Shown piece after piece: positions 16,940-25,333 of a stretch of 64,000 nucleotides of DNA. The stretch comes from Mariniphaga sp. (GTDB lineage: Bacteria; Bacteroidota; Bacteroidia; Bacteroidales; Prolixibacteraceae). Position numbers and translations under genes: made by a program. The notes below the pieces were generated by a model that did not search any database, was not told where the DNA came from, and saw only the letters and a list, made by a program, of their open reading frames with translations. Numbering within the stretch: position 1 is the stretch's first letter; every line of letters begins with the position of its first letter. The stretch is from assembly GCA_024636975.1 (NCBI GenBank), contig JAGXGA010000032.1, positions 62,001 through 126,000 on the forward strand, read 5' to 3'.

Positions 16940-18742
16940 ATGACTTTTGAATCGTGGATAGTCCTTGCTGTGCTCGTGTTTATGGCCGTTGCATTCCTGC
17001 TCGAGGCCATGCGCCCGGGGCTTATCCTGCTGAGTGCAGCAGTGGTATTTATGGCAACCGGTATCATTACCGATCAGGAACTGATAGCAGGATTCTCAAA
17101 CAATGGGCTAATAACCATTGCAGTTCTTTTTTTGGTAAACGAAGGTATTAAGCAGTCGGGCCTGATGGCACGACTGGCACAGGCATACCTGCCGCGAAAG
17201 CGAAACAGGATGACCTTTATGCTGCCCAGGGTCATGATACCCGTAGCCTTTTTTTCTGCTTTTTTGAATAACCTTCCCATTGTAGTCAACTTCTCTCCAA
17301 TCCTTATTCGATGGGCTGAGGCAATGCATATTTCATGGAAAAAATTCCTGATTCCACTCTCGTACGCAGCCATCTTCGGCGGGATGTGCACCCTTATCGG
17401 AACCTCTTCCAACCTGGTGGTACATGGCTTGCTGCTTGAAAACGGCGATGAAGGGTTTCATCTATTCGAACTTGGGAAAATAGGATTATTCATTTCTGTT
17501 TTCGGTTTCATTTACATGTCGGTTTTTGGCAACTGGTTGTTACCGGGTGAAAAAATCAAATTAATTACCGACTCCAATAACGGGAAAGATTATTACTACA
17601 ATTTAAAACTCAGTGAAAACAGCCGTCTGGCAGGACTCGAAATCAAAAACAAGCGAATAGCAGGATTGGCAGGACTCGAGGTTCATTCCATTGCAAGGAA
17701 CAATAAAATATTGTATCCGGAAAAATCAAATCTTCGGCTGTACCGTGACGATGATATACTGGTAACGGGTAGTTCACAACGGCTCAATTACATTTTATCA
17801 CACAAGAATGTAAAGCTAAAAGGAATGGAGTATCTCAGGCACGAAAATCCTGAAAATTTAAAGCAGTATGAGGTAGTGCTTTCGCCAAGGTTTCCATGGC
17901 TGGGGCAAACAGTTACCGAGTTCAGTTTCTTCGAACAATTCAACGCTGTGGTAATGGCCATTCACCGAAATGGAGAACGCATTACAGAAAATCTTTCGAA
18001 CCTGAAATTAAAAGTGGGCGACAATGTTGTGCTGCTGGCTACAGAAGAATTTCACAATACCTGGGAATCATCGCAGATGTTTTACCTGGTTAACTACGTA
18101 AGTGCCTTCCATCGCGATAAAGGCACCCGCGTAAAATGGACGGCATTAATAATCCTGCTTACAATGGTAGCAGCCATTATTATCAATGAACTTGTTTCGT
18201 ATGGCTATGGCATGAGACTCAACATATTTATTTATGTATCGTTTGCAGCATTGCTGTTGATATGGCTGCGCATTTTGCCACAGCAAAACTACACAAAGGC
18301 AGTCAGCTGGGATATGATAATAGCCATTGCATCGGCCTTTGCAATAAGCAAAGCCATCCAGAATTCAGGCGTAGCCAATCTGTTGGCTGCCGATGCCATT
18401 AGTATTGTACGTTCAATCGGACCAGCCGGTGTGCTGGCCATTATCTGGATAATTACCTCCATACTGACCGAGATCATTACCAACAATGCAGCAGTAGCAC
18501 TGGTCTTCCCCATTGCAGCGATGGCGGCACAACTGCTGGGGGTCGATTCGAGGCCGTTCTTTGTTGCCATTGCCATTGCGGGAGCCTCCAGCTTCATGAC
18601 CGCACGAGGCTACCGCGCCAACCTGGTAATAAAAGCTGTTGGAAAATATAATAATTATGATTTTCTGCGAATTGGAGCACCCATGCAAATAATAGCTTTT
18701 ATTCTGAGCGTATTATTGATTCCCTTTTTCTGGGAATTTTAA
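16940..18742 (+). CDS. SLC13/DASS family anion permease with two TrkA-C domains
   Basis: The protein has an N-terminal membrane half (about residues 1-205), two soluble RCK_C/TrkA-C regulatory domains (about 210-390: ENSRLAGLEIKNKRIAGLAGLE and the SPRFPWLGQTVTEFSFFEQF segment) and a C-terminal membrane half. The paired ion/substrate motifs of the family are visible: LIGTSSNLVVHGLL in the first half and TEIITNNAAVALVFPIAA in the second. Members import sulfate, dicarboxylates or other anions with sodium; the RCK_C insertion is typical of sulfate/unknown-anion bacterial members. At 600 aa it is full length. It stands alone and nothing nearby names the substrate. Confidence 0.9.
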   Translation: MTFESWIVLAVLVFMAVAFLLEAMRPGLILLSAAVVFMATGIITDQELIAGFSNNGLITIAVLFLVNEGIKQSGLMARLAQAYLPRKRNRMTFMLPRVMIPVAFFSAFLNNLPIVVNFSPILIRWAEAMHISWKKFLIPLSYAAIFGGMCTLIGTSSNLVVHGLLLENGDEGFHLFELGKIGLFISVFGFIYMSVFGNWLLPGEKIKLITDSNNGKDYYYNLKLSENSRLAGLEIKNKRIAGLAGLEVHSIARNNKILYPEKSNLRLYRDDDILVTGSSQRLNYILSHKNVKLKGMEYLRHENPENLKQYEVVLSPRFPWLGQTVTEFSFFEQFNAVVMAIHRNGERITENLSNLKLKVGDNVVLLATEEFHNTWESSQMFYLVNYVSAFHRDKGTRVKWTALIILLTMVAAIIINELVSYGYGMRLNIFIYVSFAALLLIWLRILPQQNYTKAVSWDMIIAIASAFAISKAIQNSGVANLLAADAISIVRSIGPAGVLAIIWIITSILTEIITNNAAVALVFPIAAMAAQLLGVDSRPFFVAIAIAGASSFMTARGYRANLVIKAVGKYNNYDFLRIGAPMQIIAFILSVLLIPFFWEF

Positions 18743-18872
18743 ACAATGTTTCTCATTCCGGATTAAACACCTATAATGTTACGTTAAAAAAACTGACTTT
18801 AAATCAGCATTTTAAACCAAAACATTCTTTTATTAAGAAAAATTAAAAATTACTAAAAAAGATACTTTACAA

Positions 18873-18904
18873 TTTGGGAAGGTAAATTTTTTCTTATAGT
18901 TTCG
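18873..18904 (+). promoter_or_regulatory. Candidate promoter for the WecA-like transferase
   Basis: TTTG (18873-18876) and TAGTTTCG (18897-18904, one mismatch to TAnnTTTG) are separated by 20 bases. The ATG follows 40 bases downstream. Confidence 0.5.
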
Positions 18905-18944
18905 CCACCTGTTTAAACCTATATTAAATTAAAATTCAACTTAA

Positions 18945-20135
18945 ATGTTACTCACTGACCTTTTGCATGTAATCCTGGCCTCAACAATGGGATTTCTTAT
19001 GACCATAGCTGCCATACCTCCAATTTTAAAAGTAGCACGTGAAAAACATTTGTTCGATACCCCAAATGAGCGGAAACTTCATACTCAGGCTATCCCTCCG
19101 CTCGGAGGCATTGCTATTTTTATTGCATTTGTTTTAAGTGTCATTTTTTCCTCCCACGGACTCAGTTTTTACCCGATAAGATACATTATTGCTGCCATTC
19201 TGCTGATGTTTTTCATTGGCCTTAAGGACGATCTGATAATAATTTCGGCCTGGAAAAAATTTGCTGTTCAGGCTGTTTCAGTTTTATTATTGCTTATTCT
19301 GGGAAATGTAGAAATTACAAATTTACATGGTTTGGCAGGCATTTATGAAATCCATCCGATGATTGGATTTCCGCTTACCTTATTTATTATGATTGCCATA
19401 ATCAATGCCTTTAATCTTATTGATGGCATTGACGGGCTTGCTTCGGGCCTGGCAATGGTGGCCTCCTTTGGATTAGGATCATGGTTCTACATGGCAGGAT
19501 ACCTTCAATATGCTATCATATCATTCTCACTTACAGGCAGCCTTGCAGGATTCTTTCTTTTTAATGTTTTCGGAAACACCAATAAGCTGTTTATGGGTGA
19601 CACCGGTTCACTTGTAGTTGGTATGATACTGGCCATCCTGGTTGTAAGGTTCAATGAACTAAACATCCACAAAACCTCTCTTTATGCCATTGGTGCCGCT
19701 CCCTCAGTATCATTTGCCATAGTTATGTTACCATTGATTGATACACTTAGGGTAATGACCTTAAGAATTTTTTCGGGCAGGTCACCATTTTCTCCCGATA
19801 AAAATCACATCCATCACCGCCTTCTCGAATTGTTCCCCAATCATCTGACAGTAACACTTATAATGGTTTCTTCAAATCTGGTAATCATTGCACTTGCATT
19901 ACTTTTAAACAATCAGTTAAAAAGTGTCTCCTTTCAATTTCTAATAATATTCACTCTCAGCCTGTTTATGTCTTTTGTGCCCTCTCTGGTATTAAAGTGG
20001 CGTAAACTTCCCGGCCGGAACGACGTTAGCTTTTCAAATCAGATGGATTTTTTAATTACTAATGAAAATCTAAATATCCAGAAGTTAAATATAAATAATG
20101 TTGCAGTAAAAGAAAGTTATCTTGAAAAAAATTGA
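18945..20135 (+). CDS. Undecaprenyl-phosphate sugar-1-phosphate transferase, WecA/TagO/MraY family
   Basis: This polytopic enzyme is expected to move a (N-acetyl)hexosamine-1-phosphate from a UDP-sugar to undecaprenyl phosphate at the inner membrane, starting a cell-surface glycan. Family motifs are all present: ERKLHTQAIPPLGGIAIF near 47-64, FFIGLKDD (Asp-Asp pair), NAFNLIDGIDGLASGLAM, FMGDTGSLVVGM, and the HIHHRLLE histidine block. About ten membrane helices fit the 396-aa length. The nucleotide-sugar genes for GDP-fucose follow after a 525-bp gap, consistent with a surface glycan function. UDP-GlcNAc is the most likely donor by homology, not by direct evidence. Confidence 0.88.
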   Translation: MLLTDLLHVILASTMGFLMTIAAIPPILKVAREKHLFDTPNERKLHTQAIPPLGGIAIFIAFVLSVIFSSHGLSFYPIRYIIAAILLMFFIGLKDDLIIISAWKKFAVQAVSVLLLLILGNVEITNLHGLAGIYEIHPMIGFPLTLFIMIAIINAFNLIDGIDGLASGLAMVASFGLGSWFYMAGYLQYAIISFSLTGSLAGFFLFNVFGNTNKLFMGDTGSLVVGMILAILVVRFNELNIHKTSLYAIGAAPSVSFAIVMLPLIDTLRVMTLRIFSGRSPFSPDKNHIHHRLLELFPNHLTVTLIMVSSNLVIIALALLLNNQLKSVSFQFLIIFTLSLFMSFVPSLVLKWRKLPGRNDVSFSNQMDFLITNENLNIQKLNINNVAVKESYLEKN

Positions 20136-20182
20136 TTCAGTATTATAACCGCTCACAAAAAGTAATAATTAATAAATGCCAA

Positions 20183-20200
20183 CACTTGAAAAAGTGCTTT
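20183..20200 (+). terminator. Weak hairpin after the WecA-like gene
   Basis: CACTT (20183-20187) pairs with AAGTG (20192-20196) over a GAAA loop and is followed by CTTT. The stem is short and the T run poor, so termination here is uncertain. Confidence 0.3.
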
Positions 20201-20600
20201 AAATGATTATTATAAATCTTTTATAATGAAGATCTTATTTTCTATCAGCAAAATTTGTAATTTTTATAGCTGCATCGTGCAGTGCCCTTTTTCATGAAGT
20301 CACTTATCTAAATAACATTCATATCAGGCATTCATATAAGCTTTCTATTTGATTTTTCCAATGAGAACAAAAAGATAAATACTAAGCAAAAAGTTAAAAA
20401 GTTGATTAAGTGATAAAATAAGAATGAATACCAATGGCAGGTTAAAGCCAATCCTCCATTATTCCCCCTCTTGAATCAGAAGGAATTTAGATCAAAGCCT
20501 AAAAATTCTTATATTTATTTTCAATTTTGAAAAAAATATTAGTCACGCTTTACAATAGATGTTTTTGAACTTTAAGTACAATTCAATGTTCTATTTAACA
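20201..20600. other. Gene-free spacer upstream of gmd
   Basis: This AT-rich stretch has no open frame with coding character, tRNA or strong hairpin. It separates the transferase from the GDP-fucose genes, which therefore probably have their own promoter. Confidence 0.4.
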
Positions 20601-20632
20601 TTCGTTTTATTCACGTTTAATTTTTAACTTTA
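20601..20632 (+). promoter_or_regulatory. Candidate promoter for gmd
   Basis: TTCG (20601-20604) and TAACTTTA (20625-20632) are spaced by 20 bases, each one base from the Bacteroidota -33 and -7 consensus. The ATG of gmd lies 28 bases downstream. Confidence 0.35.
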
Positions 20633-20660
20633 CAGTAATTTATATAAAAATCAATTCACT

Positions 20661-21839
20661 ATGCATAAAACCGCATTACTGACAGGAGTCACGGGACAAG
20701 ACGGGGCTTACCTGGCTGAATATCTTATCAAAAAAGGTTATACTGTTCACGGTATAAAGCGTCGTGCTTCAATGTTCAATACCAATCGGATTGACCACCT
20801 TTACCAGGATCCTCATGAAACCGATCGTAACCTCATCCTTCATTACGGCGATCTTACCGACTCAATGAACCTGACACGCATTATACAGGAAGTTCAGCCC
20901 GATGAAATATATAATCTGGCTGCAATGAGCCATGTAATGGTAAGTTTCGACACACCTGAGTATACCGCCAATGCCGATGGCATTGGCACCTTGCGTATAC
21001 TTGAAGCTGTGCGGCTTCTTGGTTTAACTAAAAAAACCCGTGTCTACCAGGCATCGACTTCCGAATTGTATGGGCTGGTCCAGGAAGTTCCACAGTCGGA
21101 AAAAACACCTTTTTATCCGCGCTCACCCTATGGAGTGGCTAAACTTTACGGTTACTGGATTACCGTAAACTACCGCGAAGCCTACGGACTTCATGCAAGC
21201 AACGGGATCCTGTTCAATCATGAATCACCCATCAGGGGCGAAACATTTGTAACCCGTAAAATTACAATTGCCCTTGCACGAATTGCCCTTGGCATGCAAC
21301 AAACACTTTTTCTGGGTAACCTTTCCTCACAACGCGACTGGGGACATGCCAAGGATTACATCCGCGCAATGTACCTCATACTGCAGCAGGATCAGCCTGA
21401 TGATTACGTTATCGCAACAGGCATTACCACCACAATCAGGAAATTTATAAAACTGGCTGCTGCTGAAACAGGCCTTGAAATTACATTTACAGGAGAAGGA
21501 ATCAATGAAAAGGGATACCTTACTGCAATTGATGAAAAGAAATTTATTGAGAAAGCCGGAGAAGAGTATCTTGAAAGCATTAAATCTAGGATTAGCACTT
21601 CGGTTTCCACACCCGATGAAGAAAAAACAATTATTGCCGTTGACCCTGCTTACTTCCGCCCTACCGAAGTAGAATTGCTTATAGGAGATAGTACAAAAGC
21701 ACGCACAAAACTGGGATGGGAACCTAAATATGACCTGCAGGCGTTAATTGCTGATATGATAAAATCAGATATTAATCTTATTAAAAAAGACAGGTACCTC
21801 AATGAGGGTGGCTACCGGACACTCAATTATTTTGAATAA
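20661..21839 (+). CDS. gmd: GDP-mannose 4,6-dehydratase
   Basis: This enzyme converts GDP-D-mannose to GDP-4-keto-6-deoxy-D-mannose, the first committed step to GDP-L-fucose. The N-terminus carries [28 protein letters not shown], the diagnostic Gmd start with GxxGxxG; then [50 protein letters not shown] (Tyr-xxx-Lys), [18 protein letters not shown], and [10 protein letters not shown] follow in order. The 392-aa length is slightly above the usual ~370. Downstream lie a structured spacer, the cytidylyltransferase/GHMP fusion and fcl, which finishes GDP-L-fucose synthesis. Confidence 0.96.
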   Translation: MHKTALLTGVTGQDGAYLAEYLIKKGYTVHGIKRRASMFNTNRIDHLYQDPHETDRNLILHYGDLTDSMNLTRIIQEVQPDEIYNLAAMSHVMVSFDTPEYTANADGIGTLRILEAVRLLGLTKKTRVYQASTSELYGLVQEVPQSEKTPFYPRSPYGVAKLYGYWITVNYREAYGLHASNGILFNHESPIRGETFVTRKITIALARIALGMQQTLFLGNLSSQRDWGHAKDYIRAMYLILQQDQPDDYVIATGITTTIRKFIKLAAAETGLEITFTGEGINEKGYLTAIDEKKFIEKAGEEYLESIKSRISTSVSTPDEEKTIIAVDPAYFRPTEVELLIGDSTKARTKLGWEPKYDLQALIADMIKSDINLIKKDRYLNEGGYRTLNYFE

Positions 21840-21875
21840 AAAGTATAAACCTTATTTGAAACCAGGAAAGTGAAG

Positions 21876-21963
21876 AACAGGAGCAACCTGAAGGAAAAAT
21901 GGAGAAAAAGCCCGGAAATAATTTTTCCTGTGGCTTCCTGCAGAAGTTTTCTCCTGTTTTTTA
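21876..21963 (+). terminator. Large structured hairpin/terminator between gmd and the fusion gene
   Basis: AACAGGAG (21876-21883) pairs with CTCCTGTT (21951-21958), followed by a T run. Inside, AGGAAAAAT (21892-21900) pairs with ATTTTTCCT (21921-21929). It could be a terminator or partial terminator setting the ratio of gmd to the downstream genes. Confidence 0.5.
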
Positions 21964-21984
21964 TTTCCTGATTAAAACAATGCC

Positions 21985-23139
21985 ATGACCAAAAAAGTAT
22001 TTGTTTCGGGCTGTTATGATCTGCTTCATAGCGGACATATAGCCTTTTTCAGGGAAGCCTCCAACTATGGCGATCTTTATGTAGGTATTGGCTCCGATAA
22101 TACCATAAATGAATTAAAAGGCCGCCCTACTGTTAACAGCGAACAGGAACGCTTATATATGGTAAGGGCAGTAAGGTATGTCAAAGATGCCTTTGTTAAT
22201 TCGGGGGGCGGAATAATGGATTTTGAACAGGATTTGCGTAATCTTCAGCCAGATGTATTTGTTGTGAATGAAGATGGCTATTCTCCATCAAAACTGGCAT
22301 TATGCAAAGAAATGGGCATTGAGCTGAAGGTATTGGAACGAATACCTGATGCAGGTCTTCCTGCACGTTCAACTACCGCCATCCGTTCTTCGGGTGTGTG
22401 TATGCTGCCATACCGGATTGATCTGGCAGGAACATGGATTGACCAGCCTTATGTTTCAAAATTCTGGCCGGGATGGGCAATCACTGTTTCCCTGGAGCCC
22501 ATCGTAGAATATAACGAAAGGTGTGGTATGAGCACCTCCACGCGTAACGCAGCAAAAAAAATATGGCCTCATACCCTCCCCCTTGGCAAGCCGGAAAAAC
22601 TGGCAGAAATGCTGTTTAAGTTTGAAAATGATCCCGGTGCTGAGATCGTATCAGGTGCACAGGATGCAATTGGAATATGTATGCCCGGACTGGTGCGTCA
22701 TTATTACGATAAGGCATACTGGCCACTTAAAATTGAGTCGGTCCATGACAATGATGTCCTCGACTGGCTGGAACAGCATCTTAATATGGTTATGCTTTGG
22801 CCACGTCCGCAAGGTTTGGACTTGTTGGGGAACACCAACATCAATAAAGCTAATGTACAAAAACTTGCTGATGCAGCAGAACGCGCCTGGAATGCTATTC
22901 TGAAAAAAGACCTGCATGAATTTGCAACTGCATTTATTGATTCGTTTAAAGCACAAACTACAATGTTCCCTGCTATGCTGAATAACGAAATAGAAAAAGT
23001 AATTGTCAGTTATAAAAATGAAGCCCTGGCATGGAAGCTTGCAGGAGCAGGCGGTGGAGGTTATCTTATTCTCCTGGCAGAGAAACCTGTCAGGGGGGCT
23101 ATGAGAATCAAAATAAGAAGAAAAGATTCGGGCATATAA
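21985..23139 (+). CDS. Cytidylyltransferase-like/GHMP-kinase-like fusion (copy 2)
   Basis: This paralogue of the protein at 2294-3430 has the same domain order. The N-terminal nucleotidyltransferase part has VSGCYDLLHSGH (HSGH at 15-18), YMVRAVRYV and LPARSTTAI, the counterpart of the RTxGISTT motif. The C-terminal part resembles a shortened GHMP kinase: LPYRIDLAGTWIDQPYVS, CGMSTSTRNAAKKIW at the ATP-loop position, and KLAGAGGGGYLILLA near the end, which is closer to the canonical kinase C-terminal motif than in copy 1. It lies between gmd and fcl, so it is associated with GDP-sugar metabolism, yet neither known step from GDP-mannose to GDP-fucose needs it. An alternative is sugar-phosphate activation for a separate branch. 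The exact reaction is unknown. Confidence 0.75.
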   Translation: MTKKVFVSGCYDLLHSGHIAFFREASNYGDLYVGIGSDNTINELKGRPTVNSEQERLYMVRAVRYVKDAFVNSGGGIMDFEQDLRNLQPDVFVVNEDGYSPSKLALCKEMGIELKVLERIPDAGLPARSTTAIRSSGVCMLPYRIDLAGTWIDQPYVSKFWPGWAITVSLEPIVEYNERCGMSTSTRNAAKKIWPHTLPLGKPEKLAEMLFKFENDPGAEIVSGAQDAIGICMPGLVRHYYDKAYWPLKIESVHDNDVLDWLEQHLNMVMLWPRPQGLDLLGNTNINKANVQKLADAAERAWNAILKKDLHEFATAFIDSFKAQTTMFPAMLNNEIEKVIVSYKNEALAWKLAGAGGGGYLILLAEKPVRGAMRIKIRRKDSGI

Positions 23140-23219
23140 AATATTATATCTGCCTGTTTCAGCAACAATTTATTCCGGTGGGTGCAAACAAATATACAAA
23201 TCAATTGTAATAGAATTAA

Positions 23220-24350
23220 ATGGAAAAGAATAGTAAAATATACGTAGCAGGGCACCAGGGACTGGTTGGGTCAGCTATATGGAAAAATCTTCAGGGTAAA
23301 GGGTATACCAATCTTAAGGGTAAATCGCTGAATGAATTAAATCTGCTCGATCAAACTGCAACAGATCAGTTTTTTGAGCAGGAGAAACCGGAATACGTTT
23401 TCCTGGCAGCAGCCAAAGTGGGAGGAATTGTTGCCAACAATACCTACCGCGGAGAGTTTATTTATGAAAATCTTACCATACAGAACAATATAATCCATAA
23501 TGCATGGAAGCATGGGGTAAAGAAGCTTTTGTTTCTTGGCAGCACATGCATCTATCCAAAGCAGGCGCCTCAGCCAATGAAAGAAAACTTCCTGCTTACT
23601 TCTCCATTGGAATACACAAATGAGCCGTATGCCATTGCAAAGATAGCAGGCATCAAAATGTGTGAAAGTTATAACCTGCAGTATGGAACCAATTTCATTG
23701 CGGTTATGCCTACAAATCTTTATGGCCCAAATGATAATTTCGATCTTGAAAAATCGCATGTATTGCCTGCACTAATCCGGAAGATTCATCTTGGCAAATG
23801 CCTAAAGGAAGACAACTGGAGCGCCATCAGAAAAGATTTAAACAGCCGCCCTATTGAAAATATCGGTGGGAACAATGAAAAAGTAGAGATTGTACAGGTA
23901 TTGAAAAAGTACGGAATATTTCCCGCCAAAGAGGATGAGGACGTGACTATTGAAATTTGGGGCACAGGAAAACCACAGCGTGAATTCCTTTGGAGCGAAG
24001 AAATGGCCGATGCCTGCGTTTATCTGATGGAAAACACCAATTTTAAAGATATCCTTGCGGCTATGCAGGAAAATTCGAAAGAGGAAATAAAAGAAATCAG
24101 AAATGCGCACATAAATATTGGAACAGGAAAAGATATCTCAATAAAAAACCTGGCCAAACTGATTTCTAAAACCATTGGGTTCGAAGGAGAATTGGATTTC
24201 AATGAAGATAAACCCGATGGAACAATGCGCAAGCTTACCGATGTCACCAAATTGCATGAACTGGGATGGCACCACCAGATAGAAATTGAAGAAGGTGTAC
24301 AAAAACTGTATGACTGGTATATAGGGCAACAGGAAAACCAGCAGCAATAA
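23220..24350 (+). CDS. fcl: GDP-L-fucose synthase
   Basis: This bifunctional 3,5-epimerase/4-reductase converts GDP-4-keto-6-deoxy-mannose to GDP-L-fucose with NADPH. Diagnostic motifs are IYVAGHQGLVGSAI (7-20), FLAAAKVGGIVANN (61-74), FLGSTCIYP (105-113), and Tyr137/Lys141 in YAIAK, followed by MPTNLYGPNDNFD and REFLWSEEMADACVYLME. At 376 aa it is about 55 residues longer than the E. coli enzyme. The extra length sits around residues 198-245 (KCLKEDNWSAIRKD ... YGIFPAKEDED), which resembles the longer form common in Bacteroidota. It lies 80 bp after the fusion gene in the GDP-fucose block. Confidence 0.95.
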   Translation: MEKNSKIYVAGHQGLVGSAIWKNLQGKGYTNLKGKSLNELNLLDQTATDQFFEQEKPEYVFLAAAKVGGIVANNTYRGEFIYENLTIQNNIIHNAWKHGVKKLLFLGSTCIYPKQAPQPMKENFLLTSPLEYTNEPYAIAKIAGIKMCESYNLQYGTNFIAVMPTNLYGPNDNFDLEKSHVLPALIRKIHLGKCLKEDNWSAIRKDLNSRPIENIGGNNEKVEIVQVLKKYGIFPAKEDEDVTIEIWGTGKPQREFLWSEEMADACVYLMENTNFKDILAAMQENSKEEIKEIRNAHINIGTGKDISIKNLAKLISKTIGFEGELDFNEDKPDGTMRKLTDVTKLHELGWHHQIEIEEGVQKLYDWYIGQQENQQQ

Positions 24351-24447
24351 TACAGGTTGAGAATAAATCAAAAAAAACAGTCACAACTTACATGTACTGA
24401 CGGTAGTTTTTATTGGCATCCTCTGTTAACAAAAAATACATAAACCC

Positions 24448-25200
24448 ATGGAACAACAGGAGCACCGGCTTATCATATTTTCAGGTCCTTCATGTGTAGG
24501 AAAAAGTCCTTTGGCTAAAGCATTTGCCCGGTTCTTTCCTGAACAGCATGCTATAATGCAGTCGCTGGTGTTGTATAACAGCCGCTCTCCCCGACCAGGT
24601 GAAACCAATGGAGTGGATTATCATTTCCGCTCCAGGCATGAAATAGAGAAATTGAAGGAGCAGGATCGGTATGCAGTGATGGAGGTAAGGGGCGATCTGC
24701 AGGCGCTTGATCTGGACGAACTTTCCGGTAACCTGAAAAAAGGCAACGTACTGTTTGAAGGCAATCCTTTTGTGGGAAGGCTTTTACAAACCCATCCCGC
24801 CCTTGAAGGAATCAACAGGTTAAGCATTTTTATGTCGCCACTCTCAAAAGAAGAAATCCTGTTCCTGAAATCGGCAAATCCTTCTGTTGCTTTGCCTGAT
24901 TTCATAACCGACGTAATGCGCAGGAAGCTGCTTCGCCGTACCCATAAACAAAAAGGTGAGCTGTCATTAAAAGATCTTGAGAATATAGAAAAAAGAGCCT
25001 CAAGCGCCTATGCTGAATTGCAGGATGCCCATCATTTTAAGTATATCCTTCCAAACCACGACGGAGAAGACAGCGAGAACTGGGATGCCTTCTATTATCC
25101 TGTTGGCGATGCACGTAAGGCCCTTCTTTCATTTGCTGCCATTCTGAAGGATGAAACACCTGATTATACAGAATCCTGGGGAAAAGATCTTTTGAAGTAA
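24448..25200 (+). CDS. Guanylate-kinase-like protein
   Basis: The N-terminal half is guanylate-kinase-like: FSGPSCVGKSPLAKAF holds a Walker A loop (13-20, GxxxxGKS), and YNSRSPRPGETNGVDYHF corresponds to the GMP-binding segment of Gmk. The match then weakens, and the 250-residue length exceeds the usual ~190-205 of Gmk, with a C-terminal extension (HHFKYILPNHDGEDSENWDAFYYPVG ...). It is therefore better called a paralogue than the housekeeping gmk. Its place after gmd and fcl suggests a role in guanine-nucleotide or GDP-sugar supply, but that is inference. It could also act on another nucleotide or a phosphorylated sugar. Confidence 0.7.
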   Translation: MEQQEHRLIIFSGPSCVGKSPLAKAFARFFPEQHAIMQSLVLYNSRSPRPGETNGVDYHFRSRHEIEKLKEQDRYAVMEVRGDLQALDLDELSGNLKKGNVLFEGNPFVGRLLQTHPALEGINRLSIFMSPLSKEEILFLKSANPSVALPDFITDVMRRKLLRRTHKQKGELSLKDLENIEKRASSAYAELQDAHHFKYILPNHDGEDSENWDAFYYPVGDARKALLSFAAILKDETPDYTESWGKDLLK

Positions 25201-25276
25201 TGATTATAAAGTCATACTATCAGTTTTCCAATTTCCCCCACCTCCAGTTTAACACTGTAATCATTAATCAATTCGC

Positions 25277-25333
25277 CAATTTATCATTTTAACAATCTGA
25301 CATGTGACAATTTATCAATATAACAATTTATCA
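25277..25333. repeat. Three short direct repeats
   Basis: CAATTTATCA occurs at 25277-25286, 25308-25317 and 25324-25333 in the spacer between the converging guanylate-kinase-like and GH3 genes. The last copy supplies the GH3 stop codon. The meaning is unknown. Confidence 0.6.

Noticed and set aside
20136-20660. A possible small RNA or riboswitch before gmd
   Set aside because: No strong hairpins, conserved motifs or promoter-terminator pair were visible beyond weak elements, so nothing was called.
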